From positions 2,453,300-2,517,299 of the forward strand of contig JAFAYE010000001.1 in NCBI GenBank assembly GCA_019240525.1: 64,000 nt of DNA. Reading direction: 5' to 3'. The notes beneath the pieces were generated by a model. The model was not told where the DNA came from. It made no database searches and saw only the letters and a list, made by a program, of their open reading frames with translations. Shown piece by piece: positions 51,764 through 61,099 of this stretch. The stretch comes from Candidatus Eremiobacterota bacterium. Its GTDB lineage: Bacteria > Vulcanimicrobiota > Vulcanimicrobiia > Vulcanimicrobiales > Vulcanimicrobiaceae. Position 1 is the first letter of the stretch. Every line of letters begins with the position of its first letter. A program made the translations under genes and the position numbers.

Positions 51764-52455
51764 TGCGCCGACAGTAAACCGACGTGGAAAAGCGAGAAGA
51801 AGAATGCGGTGGTCGCCACGGCCAACCCGGCGCCGGCAACGACCTGTGCGACGGTGTGCGCTTTGAGATAGACGCGCGCCCAGCAGACCATTGGAATGAG
51901 AACCATGAAGGGCAACGGCTGACGTCCGTAGATCAACGTCAACGCCGTTAGCGGCGCCGTGATTCCCAGCGCATGCGTGCTGATCTTCCAATACCGCGTA
52001 ATGTACTGCACGATCAAGGTTGAGACGAGATACCCAAGCATCGCCGCGATCATCAGGCGGGGGGCATGGCTGAGCCAGAGCGCCCCCGCGCCGAGCGCAT
52101 CGAAGACGACGAATGCCGTGAAGACCAGCTCGCGCTCTGGGCGGACCGACATATCCAAATCCGAAATTCGGTCGGTCGCGTTCAGCCAGAAAACGTAGAG
52201 CATTGGGCCAATTGATACGAAGAACGTCGAAATGAAGAGCAGCCGCCAGAAATCGAGGGTATCGCGCGCTCCGATGTTGGCGAGGATGACGAAGAGCGCG
52301 AACGCGGTTAGAAACGGATTGAAAATCGTCGAAAGGCTGCGCGCAAGATCGCGCCAGACCCCGCGTTTCTTGATCGGAACGATCGCTTGGCGCGGCTCTC
52401 CAAGCGTCCCTGAATTGGGCACGCTGGCTGCTTCGGCGGTAGCCTGCAGGCTCAT
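51760..52455 (-). CDS. PAP2-like membrane phosphatase
   Basis: 231 residues from ATG 52455. About six membrane segments follow a basic N-terminus. The phosphatase residues appear in weakened form: YWKISTHALG (cf. PSGH-type motif 2) and ARVYLKAHTVAQV (cf. SRxxxxxHxxxD motif 3, with Gln/Val where Asp is usual). It may be a divergent phosphatase acting on lipid phosphates or an inactive relative. The start is divergent from secG by 31 bases. Confidence 0.6.
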   Translation of the reverse strand: MSLQATAEAASVPNSGTLGEPRQAIVPIKKRGVWRDLARSLSTIFNPFLTAFALFVILANIGARDTLDFWRLLFISTFFVSIGPMLYVFWLNATDRISDLDMSVRPERELVFTAFVVFDALGAGALWLSHAPRLMIAAMLGYLVSTLIVQYITRYWKISTHALGITAPLTALTLIYGRQPLPFMVLIPMVCWARVYLKAHTVAQVVAGAGLAVATTAFFFSLFHVGLLSAH

Positions 52456-52486
52456 TTGAGGCGCCGGTCGTAGAGAGGATGCCGCA

Positions 52487-52864
52487 ATGAACCCGCTATT
52501 CATGGTCGCGGCGACCCTACCCAAGGTCGTACCATCGGCCCCGGTAACCGCTTTGCCGAAGGGCGCGGTGCCGCCGACCGCGCCGCTCGTTCCGCAGCCA
52601 ATGCCCACCACCTGGTTTCAAATGCACATGCCGTGGTTCACGCACGGCCTCGCCGGACTCTTCGTAATCTTCTCGATCTCGCTCATCGCGCTACTCGCGA
52701 TTCAGACCACCAAGCAGGAGGGTCTTTCGGGGTCGATCGGCGGACGAGTCGAATCGGCGTATCGCGGACGTCTCGGCGCAGAAGAGCAGCTCAAGCGCGT
52801 TACCGGGATGGTGGCCGTCGGTTTTGTTATCGTCGGGTTTGCGCTCTCACTGACCGGTATCTAG
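52487..52864 (+). CDS. secG: SecG preprotein translocase subunit with N-terminal extension
   Basis: 125 residues from ATG 52487 with GAGAGGA upstream. The C-terminal ~75 residues fit SecG: one membrane segment (LAGLFVIFSISLIALLAIQTTKQEGLSG), a polar Gly/Ser loop (SGSIGGRVESAYRG), then LKRVTGMVAVGFVIVGFALSLTGI. The first ~45 residues are a Pro/Ala/Val-rich extension not found in short SecG proteins, with a hydrophilic run before TM1. SecG assists SecYE-driven export across the inner membrane. Confidence 0.75.
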   Translation: MNPLFMVAATLPKVVPSAPVTALPKGAVPPTAPLVPQPMPTTWFQMHMPWFTHGLAGLFVIFSISLIALLAIQTTKQEGLSGSIGGRVESAYRGRLGAEEQLKRVTGMVAVGFVIVGFALSLTGI

Positions 52865-52885
52865 CGCAGAGGTTACTAGGACCGA

Positions 52886-53914
52886 GTGCCTCTGCTCGAG
52901 GTCGTCAATCTTCGAACCACTTTCCGCACCGAAGACGGTCCGGTCACCGCAGTTAACGGTCTCTCGTTTGCGCTCGATGCGGGCGAAACCCTAGGAATCG
53001 TCGGCGAATCAGGTTCGGGCAAATCTGTAACGGCACTGTCGGTCATGCGTCTTCTCGCGCGGAGTGCGACCGTTAGCGCCGATCGTATGGCGTTCGAAAA
53101 CGAGAATCTTCCCGAGAAGAGCGAAGCCGAAATGCGTCGCATCCGAGGATACAAGATCGCGATGATCTTTCAGGATCCGATGACATCGCTCAATCCGGTG
53201 CTCAGCATCGGCGAGCAGATTGCCGAAGCCGTCCGGCTCCATCTGGGCTTGAACAATCGGGAGGCGCGGGATCGCGCCGTCGAGATGCTGCACAAAGTAC
53301 GCATACCGCGCCCAGAGAAGCGCCTCGGCGACTATCCGCATCAGTTCTCCGGCGGCATGCGTCAGCGGGTCATGATTGCGATGGCGCTTTCGTGTAATCC
53401 GCAACTGCTCATCGCCGACGAGCCGACGACGGCGCTCGACGTTACGATTCAAGCTCAGGTCCTCGAGCTCATGAACGATTTGCAGCAGGAGACCGGCGCG
53501 GCGATCGTTCTCATCACTCATGACTTAGGCGTGGTCGCGGAGTTTTGCCGCAACGTGCTCGTGATGTACGGCGGAAATATGGTGGAATATGGGACCGCCG
53601 AACAAATTTTTGGGGAGCCGCGTATGCCGTATACGCAGGGTCTTCTTGCATCGTTGCCGCGCCTGGACGAGCGCGAACGCCGGCGACTCGAGCCGATTCC
53701 GGGCCAGCCGCCCAATCTGTTACGCCTCCCGCCGGGCTGCGCTTTTGCAAGACGCTGCGCGTACCGCATGCCGATCTGCGACAATCCCGTGCCGCTGTAC
53801 GATTTCGGCGGTGGACACGTAGCGCGTTGCTACCTTTACGATCAGCGCGCGCTCGACCAGCGACCGGCAGAGACCCGCGACCTTCCGGTCGTTCCCGCGG
53901 GCGGCGGCGCATAG
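52886..53914 (+). CDS. oppD: Oligopeptide/dipeptide ABC transporter ATP-binding protein (OppD-like)
   Basis: 342 residues from GTG 52886. Walker A GESGSGKSVT, Q-loop in IFQDPMTSLNP, ABC signature FSGGMRQRV, Walker B LLIADEPTTALDVT, H-loop LITHDLGVV. The C-terminal oligopeptide_transporter extension carries the Fe-S-type cysteine cluster region (PPGCAFARRCAYRMPIC). It pairs with OppF in the next gene. The permease and binding-protein genes are not in the window. Confidence 0.88.
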   Translation: MPLLEVVNLRTTFRTEDGPVTAVNGLSFALDAGETLGIVGESGSGKSVTALSVMRLLARSATVSADRMAFENENLPEKSEAEMRRIRGYKIAMIFQDPMTSLNPVLSIGEQIAEAVRLHLGLNNREARDRAVEMLHKVRIPRPEKRLGDYPHQFSGGMRQRVMIAMALSCNPQLLIADEPTTALDVTIQAQVLELMNDLQQETGAAIVLITHDLGVVAEFCRNVLVMYGGNMVEYGTAEQIFGEPRMPYTQGLLASLPRLDERERRRLEPIPGQPPNLLRLPPGCAFARRCAYRMPICDNPVPLYDFGGGHVARCYLYDQRALDQRPAETRDLPVVPAGGGA

Positions 53915-54922
53915 ATGGCGGGTACGCTGGTCGAGACCAAGGATCTCTATAAGTATTTTCCGATTCATGCCGGCTTGATGTCGCGCCACGTCGCCGACGT
54001 CCGCGCCGTCGATGGGGTGAGCTTCTCCATCAACGAGGGCGAGACGCTCGGCCTCGTCGGCGAATCGGGATCGGGGAAGACGACGATTGGAAGGCTCTTA
54101 CTGCGATTGCTCGCGGCAACGAAGGGCGAAATAACGTTCGAGGGCCAGCAGGTGCTGACGATGACGCGCGGCGGCATCCGCCGGTTGCGTCGCTCGATGC
54201 AAATTATCTTTCAGGATCCGTTCGCTTCGTTGAATCCGCGCATGACGATTCGCGAAATCGTTGCGGAGCCGCTGCGCATTCACGGACTTGCCTCCGGAAG
54301 CGAGATCGAAGACCAGGTTGTCGAACTTCTCAAGCTCGTCGGCCTCCAACCCTATCACGCCAATCGTTACCCGCACGAATTCTCCGGCGGCCAGCGGCAG
54401 CGCATCGGCGTGGCGCGCGCCCTTGCCGTACGCCCGAAGTTTATCGTCTGCGACGAACCGGTCTCGGCGCTCGACGTTTCGATTCAGGCGCAAGTGATCA
54501 ACCTGCTCGAGGATCTGCAAGAGCGCTTCAATCTGACCTATCTCTTCATCGCGCACGATCTCTCGGTCGTGCGCCATATCTCGACGCGGGTCGCGGTCAT
54601 GTACGTCGGCAAGATCGTCGAGCTCGCCGATCGTGACGACCTTTATCAAAATCCACTCCATCCGTACACGCAGGCCCTGCTCTCAGCAATTCCGATTCCG
54701 GACCCTGCCGTCGAGCAGCGCCGCAAGCGCATCGTACTCACGGGCGATATCCCATCGCCGGTGAATCCGCCGTCCGGATGCCGCTTTCACACGCGGTGCC
54801 CCGTCGCGTTCGACCGTTGCGTCGTTGAGGAACCGCCACTTCGCGAATATGCCGCCGGACATTTCGCCGCGTGTCATTGGGTGGAAGAGCACGGGGGCAC
54901 CGGGCCCGACCTAACGCGATAA
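53915..54922 (+). CDS. oppF: Oligopeptide/dipeptide ABC transporter ATP-binding protein (OppF-like)
   Basis: 335 residues, ATG directly after the OppD stop. Walker [22 protein letters not shown] (Q-loop), FSGGQRQRI (signature), [14 protein letters not shown] (Walker B), FIAHDLSVV (H-loop), and C-terminal cysteine cluster ([12 protein letters not shown]). The HGL residue pattern before the signature matches OppF/DppF. Followed by a strong intrinsic terminator. Confidence 0.88.
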   Translation: MAGTLVETKDLYKYFPIHAGLMSRHVADVRAVDGVSFSINEGETLGLVGESGSGKTTIGRLLLRLLAATKGEITFEGQQVLTMTRGGIRRLRRSMQIIFQDPFASLNPRMTIREIVAEPLRIHGLASGSEIEDQVVELLKLVGLQPYHANRYPHEFSGGQRQRIGVARALAVRPKFIVCDEPVSALDVSIQAQVINLLEDLQERFNLTYLFIAHDLSVVRHISTRVAVMYVGKIVELADRDDLYQNPLHPYTQALLSAIPIPDPAVEQRRKRIVLTGDIPSPVNPPSGCRFHTRCPVAFDRCVVEEPPLREYAAGHFAACHWVEEHGGTGPDLTR

Positions 54923-54930
54923 AATGGAAA

Positions 54931-54956
54931 ACGGGCGACCTCGATCGCCCGTTTTT
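54931..54956 (+). terminator. Intrinsic terminator of oppDF
   Basis: 8-bp stem ACGGGCGA (54931-54938) and TCGCCCGT (54945-54952) with loop CCTCGA, followed by TTTTT to 54956. It lies 9 bases after the OppF stop. The opposite strand also has an A/T run, so it probably ends the convergent histone-like transcript as well. Confidence 0.88.
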
Positions 54957-54975
54957 CGTTCCGTTTGCCGAAGCG

Positions 54976-55440
54976 CTAGGCTTTTTTCTTCCGTCCGCCT
55001 TTGCGTTTGCGTCCGCCTGTACTCTTCTTGCGTCCGCCGGCACTCTTCTTGCGTCCGCCGGCACTCTTCTTGCGTCCGCCGGCGCTCTTCTTGCGTCCGC
55101 CGGCACTCTTCTTGCGTCCGCCTTTTTTGCGACCGCTACCCTTCTTGCGACCGCTGCCTTTTTTGCGTCCGCCGGTGCCTTTCTTGCGTCCACCCTTGCG
55201 CGTGCCTTTGCGTCCGCCCTTACGCGCGCCGGTACTCTTCTTTCGGCCGGCGCCTTTCTTGCGTCCGCCTTTGCGTCCGCCGGTGCTCTTCTTGCGTCCG
55301 CCCACGGCGGCACCCGCACGCGACGATTTCTTTCGACCGTTTGCCGACTTCTTTCGGCCACCGGTTGCCGCGCCTTTGCGGCGACCACCCCGACGTTTCG
55401 GTTCTTCCATTGGCGGGCCGCCGCCAAGCATGTCGTCCAT
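54976..55440 (-). CDS. Histone H1-like lysine/arginine/glycine repeat protein
   Basis: 154 residues of extremely low complexity: MDDMLGGGPPMEEPKRRGG at the N-terminus, then about 20 GRKKS(A/T)G or GRKKG-type repeats and a KKKA end. Lysine, arginine and glycine make up most of the protein, as in bacterial histone H1-like (Hc1/BpH1-type) DNA-binding proteins, although those use more alanine. It should bind nucleic acid non-specifically and could compact DNA. The coding DNA contains a 21-base tandem repeat that could expand or contract. It is divergent from topA across a 170-base gap. Confidence 0.7.
   Translation of the reverse strand: MDDMLGGGPPMEEPKRRGGRRKGAATGGRKKSANGRKKSSRAGAAVGGRKKSTGGRKGGRKKGAGRKKSTGARKGGRKGTRKGGRKKGTGGRKKGSGRKKGSGRKKGGRKKSAGGRKKSAGGRKKSAGGRKKSAGGRKKSTGGRKRKGGRKKKA
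55021..55122 (+). repeat. 21-base tandem repeat inside the histone-like gene
   Basis: Units beginning at 55021, 55042, 55063, 55084 and 55105 read actcttcttgcgtccgccgg plus a final c, with one change (g for the first a in unit 4) and a shortened fifth copy. Each codes for a heptad of the repeat protein, so copy-number change keeps the frame. Confidence 0.85.
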
Positions 55441-55540
55441 TCAATCCTCCTCGTCCCGCGGGGGACGAATTACGTTAGTGGACAGCGCATTTCGCGCTTT
55501 TGAACGCATCATAGATGATTTCATAGAATGATGCAAATTC

Positions 55541-55570
55541 GCGCGCGTACGCGCGCGTTGTCACAACGCG
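55541..55570. promoter_or_regulatory. Palindromes upstream of topA
   Basis: GCGCGCGT followed by ACGCGCGC (55541-55556) is a perfect palindrome. CGCGTTG-TCA-CAACGCG (55554-55570) is a 7+3+7 inverted repeat that ends 4 bases before the topA -35 box. They are candidate operator or supercoiling-responsive elements, or cruciform-forming DNA. No known regulator site is recognised. Confidence 0.35.
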
Positions 55571-55574
55571 AGAT

Positions 55575-55603
55575 TTGCCGGGGATTGACCCCGGCGGTAT
55601 ACT
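55575..55603 (+). promoter_or_regulatory. topA promoter, leaderless type
   Basis: TTGCCG (55575-55580) and TATACT (55598-55603) are separated by 17 bases, a near-consensus housekeeping promoter. The -10 ends seven bases before the GTG at 55611, so transcription should start on or next to the start codon. There is no Shine-Dalgarno before the GTG. Confidence 0.65.
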
Positions 55604-55610
55604 AGGCCCC

Positions 55611-57704
55611 GTGAAAAAGCCCCTGATCATCGTGGAATCGCCGACAAAGGCGCGAACGATCAAGAAGTTTCTGCCGGCGCGTTACGCGGTAAAAGCATCG
55701 GTGGGGCACGTGCGTGACCTTCCAAAGAGCACGCTCGGCGTCGACGTGGAGCGCGATTTCGCGCCCAAGTACCTCACGATCAAAGGCAAGGGCGACGTCA
55801 TCAAGGAGTTGCGCGGTGCGGTCAAAGGCGCAACCGACGTCTATCTGGCGACGGATCCGGACCGCGAAGGTGAGGCCATTGCCTGGCATCTTGCGGAACT
55901 ATTGAAACTGTCGAGTCCGCAGCGGATCGAGCTGCACGAGATCACCAGAGAGGCGGCACTCGCGGCTCTCAAGGATCCGCATCACATCGATATGGATCGC
56001 GTCAACGCACAGCAGGCGCGGCGAATTCTCGACCGACTCGTCGGCTATAAGATATCGCCCTTACTCTGGGCAAAGGTCCGCAGCGGCTTGTCGGCGGGGC
56101 GCGTCCAGTCCGTCGCGGTCAAGCTTATCGTGGATCGCGAGCGCCAGATCGAGGCGTTCCTTCCGAAAGAGTATTGGACGATCGCCGCATTGCTCGCAGG
56201 CGAGAATGGCGCGGAGGCGACCGAATTCTCAGCTGAGCTGGTCAGCCGCCGCGGCGAGAAGATTGAGGTAAGCACAGAATCGCAAGCATCCGCAATCGTC
56301 AGTGACCTCGACCATGCCGAGTTCCGTGTTTCGGCGATCAAGCGCCGCGAAGTGCGCCGCAACTCCCCGGCTCCTTTTACGACCTCGACTCTCCAGCAAG
56401 AGGCGTCGCGCAAGCTCAAGATGCGCGTGCGACGGGCGATGCAGGTCGCGCAGAGCTTATATGAAGGCGTCGACCTTGGCGGCGAGGAGGGAACCGTCGG
56501 CCTCATCACCTACATGCGGACCGACTCAACGCGAATCAGCGATCAGGCGCGCGCGACGGCTCGCGAATTCATCGTCGGAACGTTCGGCGAAGAGTTTCAC
56601 GGCGGCCGGCTCCATCGCGTTAAGGAAGGGGCGCAGGATGCCCACGAAGCGATCCGCCCGACCTCGGTTTGGCGTACGCCCGAGCGTCTTGCCGGCGTTT
56701 TGCGACGCGACGACCTGAGACTCTATTCGATTATCTGGGAACGTTTCGTCGCCTCACAAATGGCCGCCGCGCTCTTCGATCAAACGGTTATCGATATTGC
56801 TGCAGGTCAGTACGGCTTCCGCGCGACGGGCACCGTCATGCGTTTCCCCGGCTTCACGCGCGTCTACGAGGAGTCTCGCGACGACCAAAGCTCGGGCAAA
56901 GCGCGAGTCCTTCCCGAGTTACATGAGGACCAGCGCCTCGAGTGCCGCAAGCTCGAGCCCAAGCAGCACTTCACGGAACCGCCTCCGCGCTACACCGAAG
57001 CCGCGCTCGTCAAGGCGCTCGAAGAAAACGGCATTGGGCGACCCTCGACGTATTCGACCATCGTTGAAACCATTCAAGCGCGGGGCTACGTTACGCAGCA
57101 AGAACGCCGGTTCTTGCCGACGCCGATTGGCGCTGCCGTGAACGATTTGCTGGTCGAACACTTTCCGAAGATCGTCAACCTCGACTTTACCGCGAAAATG
57201 GAGGGCGATCTCGACCGCGTCGCCGAGGGGAACGAGGACTGGATCGGCCTGCTGCGGCGCTTTTACGGTCCGTTCGAGAGCGAACTCGAGCAAGCGGAGA
57301 AGAAGTTGCCGCGTCTCGAGCTGCACGACGAGCCGACCGACGAGATCTGCCCGACCTGCGGGCGGCCGATGGTGATCAAGCATGGGCGCTTCGGTAAGTT
57401 CATTTCTTGCAGCGGTTATCCCGAGTGCAAGACGACGAAGCCCATCGTCAAAGAGACCGGAGCAGCCTGTCCAAAGTGCGGGGGCGCGATCGTCGAACGC
57501 CGCTCCAAGAAGGGACGCACGTTCTACGGTTGCGCCAATTATCCCAAGTGCGACTTCATTTCATGGGACGCGGTCGTTCCCGAACGATGCCCGGTCTGCG
57601 GCTCGCACGTGCTCGCCAAAACCAGGCGCGGCGAGGTGCATTTGCAATGCGCCGCCGACCGCACGCACGATGTTGCGGGACTCGCGAAAGCCGCATCTTC
57701 GTAA
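55611..57704 (+). CDS. topA: DNA topoisomerase I
   Basis: 697 residues from GTG 55611, chosen because type IA enzymes begin KKPLIIVESPTKART. Toprim domain (ATDPDREGEAIAWHL, acidic metal ligands), DNA-gate domain with active-site Tyr301 in LITYMRTDSTRIS, and HEAIRPT, the conserved motif after the catalytic Tyr. The C-terminus has three zinc-ribbon modules: CPTCG and CSGYPEC; CPKCG and CANYPKC; and a shortened CPVCG/C form. Relaxes negative supercoils in the cytoplasm. Ends at the AAGGAG of trmFO. Confidence 0.95.
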   Translation: MKKPLIIVESPTKARTIKKFLPARYAVKASVGHVRDLPKSTLGVDVERDFAPKYLTIKGKGDVIKELRGAVKGATDVYLATDPDREGEAIAWHLAELLKLSSPQRIELHEITREAALAALKDPHHIDMDRVNAQQARRILDRLVGYKISPLLWAKVRSGLSAGRVQSVAVKLIVDRERQIEAFLPKEYWTIAALLAGENGAEATEFSAELVSRRGEKIEVSTESQASAIVSDLDHAEFRVSAIKRREVRRNSPAPFTTSTLQQEASRKLKMRVRRAMQVAQSLYEGVDLGGEEGTVGLITYMRTDSTRISDQARATAREFIVGTFGEEFHGGRLHRVKEGAQDAHEAIRPTSVWRTPERLAGVLRRDDLRLYSIIWERFVASQMAAALFDQTVIDIAAGQYGFRATGTVMRFPGFTRVYEESRDDQSSGKARVLPELHEDQRLECRKLEPKQHFTEPPPRYTEAALVKALEENGIGRPSTYSTIVETIQARGYVTQQERRFLPTPIGAAVNDLLVEHFPKIVNLDFTAKMEGDLDRVAEGNEDWIGLLRRFYGPFESELEQAEKKLPRLELHDEPTDEICPTCGRPMVIKHGRFGKFISCSGYPECKTTKPIVKETGAACPKCGGAIVERRSKKGRTFYGCANYPKCDFISWDAVVPERCPVCGSHVLAKTRRGEVHLQCAADRTHDVAGLAKAASS

Positions 57705-57708
57705 GGAG
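57703..57708 (+). promoter_or_regulatory. Consensus Shine-Dalgarno pointing to an ATA start
   Basis: AAGGAG overlaps the topA stop and lies six bases before ATA 57715. That ATA is in frame with the conserved trmFO N-terminus ([12 protein letters not shown]). No ATG, GTG or TTG occurs in this frame before the FAD motif. Confidence 0.6.
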
Positions 57709-57714
57709 CGTCCC

Positions 57715-59067
57715 ATAGAGCGTCTCGGCATTATCGGCGCCGGCCTTGCGGGCTGCGAAGCTGCATGGCAGGCGGCCCGACTCGGCGTTCAGGTTGACCT
57801 CTACGAGATGCGCCCAGTGCGTAGCGGACCGGCGCACAAGACCGGCACGCTCGCGGAACTGGTTTGCAGCAACTCGCTTCGCGGTGTCGCGCTGGAGAAT
57901 GCCGTCGGATTGCTGAAGGAGGAACTTGCGCGTTTCGATTCGCTCATCATCACGGCGGCGCGCGAAACGGCGGTTCCGGCCGGCGGAGCATTAGCGGTGG
58001 ACCGGGAGAAGTTCGGCGCGGTCATCGAAGCGCGCATCGCCGCTCAGCCGCGAATCCGTCTGCATCGCCAGGAGATGCAAGCCATTCCGCTCGACCGTCC
58101 CACCATCGTCGCCTGCGGCCCGCTGCCGAGCGAAGATTTTTTGGCGAACCTCGACGCGCTCTTGCGCGAGCACCATCCGCAGGACGGCCGCCGCCTGCAC
58201 TATTACGATGCCGCTTCGCCTATCGTCGCGGCGGACTCGATCGACGAAACTCCGATGTATCGGAAGTCCCGTTATGACAAAGGCAACGGTGACGACTACC
58301 TCAACGTTCCGCTCGATCGCAACGAGTACGCGCAGCTGCTTAACGATCTGCGGAGGCTCGAGCGCCATCCGGCCAAGGAGTTCGATGGGACGAAGTATTT
58401 CGAGGGATGTCTTCCAATCGAGGAAATGGCCGATCGCGGCGACGAGGTATTGCGCTTTGGGCCGCTCAAGCCGGTGGGCCTGCGCGATCCGCGCAACGGA
58501 GAGACGCCTTATGCGGTCGTTCAGTTGCGTAAGGAGAATCGCGAAGGCACAGCATACAACCTCGTTGGTTTCCAGACGCGGATGACGTGGCCGGCCCAAC
58601 GGGAAGCCTTCGCGAAGCTTCCCGGTCTGGCGCAGGCGGAGTGGCTTCGTCTTGGCGTGATGCATCGAAACACGTTCATCGACTCGCCGCGGTTACTCGA
58701 TGCGCGGTTAAAGCTGCGCGGTACCGAGGCGCTCTACTTTGCCGGGCAAATCACGGGTGCGGAGGGATACGTGGAGGCTGCGGCATGCGGGGCGATGACC
58801 GGCGTTCACGCTGCGCGAGCGATTTTGGGCTTGGCTCCAATCGATTTTCCGCCCTTCACCGCCTTCGGGGCGGTCGTCGCGCACTTGCAAAATGTGGAAA
58901 CGCCCGACTTCCAGCCGTCAAACGTGACCTGGGCGCCGCTCGTGGCCCGGTCGTCGCCGGGCGAGAGGCGGCGAGGCAAGCGCGAGCGGCGGCGCATCCT
59001 GGCGGAGCATGCGATTGCGGCGATCGAAGCGCTAGCAGCTGAAACCCTCTGCGCACCGGTAGGGTAA
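57715..59067 (+). CDS. trmFO: Methylenetetrahydrofolate-tRNA (uracil-54-C5)-methyltransferase
   Basis: 450 residues if started at ATA 57715, the normal TrmFO length; the first ATG in frame (about residue 32) would remove the FAD-binding [12 protein letters not shown]. Family hallmarks: [71 protein letters not shown], and [19 protein letters not shown] at the C-terminal FAD site. It makes ribothymidine at tRNA position 54 using folate and FAD. Cotranscribed with topA and hslVU. Confidence 0.88.
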   Translation: MERLGIIGAGLAGCEAAWQAARLGVQVDLYEMRPVRSGPAHKTGTLAELVCSNSLRGVALENAVGLLKEELARFDSLIITAARETAVPAGGALAVDREKFGAVIEARIAAQPRIRLHRQEMQAIPLDRPTIVACGPLPSEDFLANLDALLREHHPQDGRRLHYYDAASPIVAADSIDETPMYRKSRYDKGNGDDYLNVPLDRNEYAQLLNDLRRLERHPAKEFDGTKYFEGCLPIEEMADRGDEVLRFGPLKPVGLRDPRNGETPYAVVQLRKENREGTAYNLVGFQTRMTWPAQREAFAKLPGLAQAEWLRLGVMHRNTFIDSPRLLDARLKLRGTEALYFAGQITGAEGYVEAAACGAMTGVHAARAILGLAPIDFPPFTAFGAVVAHLQNVETPDFQPSNVTWAPLVARSSPGERRRGKRERRRILAEHAIAAIEALAAETLCAPVG

Positions 59068-59078
59068 GCCACGATAGC

Positions 59079-59603
59079 ATGAAGTCCACGACGATACTCG
59101 CGGTACGCCGCGACGGAAACCTCGCGATCGCGGGTGACGGTCAAGTGACCCTCGATAAGACGATCGTGAAACACGGCGCCCGCAAAGTGCGCAAGATATG
59201 CGGCGCGAAGGTCTTGGCCGGTTTCGCCGGCTCGGCCGCCGACGGAATTACGCTGCTCGAGAAGTTCGAAGCGAAGTTCGGCGAGTTCAAGGACTTGCGG
59301 CGGGCCGCCGTCGAGCTGGCCAAGGACTGGCGTCAAGATCGCGTCCTGCGGCGCTTGGAAGCGCTGATGATCGTCGGCAATCCCGAGCATCTCTTTCTGC
59401 TCTCCGGAACCGGTGATGTTATCGAGCCCGACGAGGGAATCGCAGCAATCGGCAGCGGAGGCGCCTACGCGCAAGCGGCGGCCGCCGCGCTGTTGCGTAA
59501 CACGTCGCTTGGGGCAGCCGATATCGCGCGAAACTCTCTGGAAATCGCGTCGGAGATCTGCATTTATACGAATCGCGACATCACCGTGGAAGTGCTCCCG
59601 TGA
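59079..59603 (+). CDS. hslV: HslV protease subunit (ClpQ)
   Basis: 174 residues. [22 protein letters not shown] matches HslV, with the catalytic N-terminal Thr expected to be exposed after removal of a short MKS propeptide. K32 and the RKVRKI stretch of the active site, [10 protein letters not shown], and [11 protein letters not shown] follow, then ICIYTN. Proteasome-like dodecamer that degrades proteins unfolded by HslU. GTGA overlap with hslU. Confidence 0.94.
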   Translation: MKSTTILAVRRDGNLAIAGDGQVTLDKTIVKHGARKVRKICGAKVLAGFAGSAADGITLLEKFEAKFGEFKDLRRAAVELAKDWRQDRVLRRLEALMIVGNPEHLFLLSGTGDVIEPDEGIAAIGSGGAYAQAAAAALLRNTSLGAADIARNSLEIASEICIYTNRDITVEVLP

Positions 59604-61042
59604 CCAGCATGGTCGCCACGACACTCGATCCTGCGCGGCTGACGCCGCGCCAGATCGTCGAGGAGCTCGACAAATATATCGTTGGCCAATCTAAGGCCAA
59701 GCGCGCGGTGGCGATCGCGCTGCGCAATCGATACCGGCGAGCTCGTGCGCGTGAAGATTTGCGCGACGAGATTACGCCAAAGAACATTCTGATGATCGGT
59801 CCCACGGGCGTCGGCAAGACCGAGATCGCCCGCCGGTTAGCGGCGCTCGTCGGCGCGCCGTTCGTGAAGGTCGAAGCGACGAAGTACACCGAGGTGGGAT
59901 ACGTCGGTCGCGACGTCGAGTCGATGGTGCGCGATCTGGTGGAGGCGTCGATTCGCACGGTGACGGGAGAGCGTCGAGAAGAAGTACGTGAATTAGCGCG
60001 CGGCCACGCGGTCGAGCGCGTTATCGACGCGCTGCATCCCGAGACGCGGCCGCCCTCCGCCCCCGGACAGGGCAATCCGCTGGGCGCCGCGCTCGGCTCG
60101 ATCTTTGGGAGCGGCTATTCGGCGCAACAGCCGCAGCCCGGCGGCGCGCCGTCGGTCTCTCCCGATGCGCAACGCGTACGCGATCAGACGCGCGGTGAGA
60201 TCGAGCGCGGATTCTACGACGTGCGCCTCATCGAAATCGAGATCGAGGAGTCTGCGAGTTTGCCGATTGGGGTGATCGGCGGCGGCGTAGAGCAGGGGGC
60301 GGACATCGGCGAGATGCTCGGTGGAATTCTTCCAAAACGCCGAACGAAGAAGCGCGTTACCGTGGCCGAGGCGCTGCGGATTTTCGAGCAAGAAGAAGCC
60401 GGCAAGCTCATCGACATGGACGCGGTCAAGCGCGAAGCGCTTCGCAGAGCCGCCGAAGACGGAATTATTTTCATCGACGAAATCGACAAGGTCGCCGGGT
60501 CGTCACAGCATCGCGGCGGTCCGGACGTCTCGCGTGAAGGCGTACAGCGCGACATTCTTCCGATCGTGGAGGGATCGACGGTCAATACTAAACACGGACC
60601 GATTAAGACCGACCACGTATTGTTCATCGCTGCGGGCGCCTTTCACATTAGCAAACCCTCCGATCTGATTCCCGAACTGCAGGGACGTTTGCCGATTCGG
60701 GTCGAGCTCGATTCGCTGACGGCCGAAGATTTCAAAACGATTCTGACGCAACCCAAGAATGCGCTCGTCGAGCAGTACAAGGCGCTGCTTGCTACCGACG
60801 GAATGGCGCTTGAGTTTGCGCAAGACGGCATCGATCAGCTGGCGAGCTTTGCCATGACGGTTAACGAGCAGACGGAGAACATCGGAGCGCGCCGCCTGCA
60901 TACGGTGCTCGAGCGCGTGCTCGAAGACGTCAGTTTCGACGCTCCGGAAAAGACTGGAACGGTCACGATCGACGGAGCCTACGTGCGCGCGCGGCTTGCC
61001 GACGTTGTAGCGAATGCCGACTTATCTGGGTATATTCTCTAA
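59600..61042 (+). CDS. hslU: HslU ATPase subunit (ClpY)
   Basis: 480 residues. [15 protein letters not shown] start, Walker [10 protein letters not shown], pore motif GYVGRD, Walker [11 protein letters not shown], sensor regions ([19 protein letters not shown]) and C-terminal [13 protein letters not shown]...YIL, the tail that docks into HslV. The I-domain insert (~130-265) contains a Gly/Pro/Gln-rich loop. Unfolds substrates for HslV in the cytoplasm. Confidence 0.95.
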   Translation: MTSMVATTLDPARLTPRQIVEELDKYIVGQSKAKRAVAIALRNRYRRARAREDLRDEITPKNILMIGPTGVGKTEIARRLAALVGAPFVKVEATKYTEVGYVGRDVESMVRDLVEASIRTVTGERREEVRELARGHAVERVIDALHPETRPPSAPGQGNPLGAALGSIFGSGYSAQQPQPGGAPSVSPDAQRVRDQTRGEIERGFYDVRLIEIEIEESASLPIGVIGGGVEQGADIGEMLGGILPKRRTKKRVTVAEALRIFEQEEAGKLIDMDAVKREALRRAAEDGIIFIDEIDKVAGSSQHRGGPDVSREGVQRDILPIVEGSTVNTKHGPIKTDHVLFIAAGAFHISKPSDLIPELQGRLPIRVELDSLTAEDFKTILTQPKNALVEQYKALLATDGMALEFAQDGIDQLASFAMTVNEQTENIGARRLHTVLERVLEDVSFDAPEKTGTVTIDGAYVRARLADVVANADLSGYIL

Positions 61043-61099
61043 GGTAATTCACATTAGGCTGGGAAGGGTCCCAACGAACCGCAGAGGATTTTCTAGGTT

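Noticed and set aside
51764-51991. Extending the amine oxidase to the ATG at 51991
   Set aside because: It would overlap the PAP2 gene by 231 bases in the same direction, and the extra residues are low-complexity shadow sequence.
55021-55122. CRISPR-like array
   Set aside because: The 21-base units abut with no unique spacers and lie in frame inside a basic repeat protein.
54738-55531. Long repetitive ORFs in other frames across the histone-like gene
   Set aside because: They are reading-frame shadows of the 21-base repeat; the minus-strand GRKK frame has a proper start, stop and flanking terminator.
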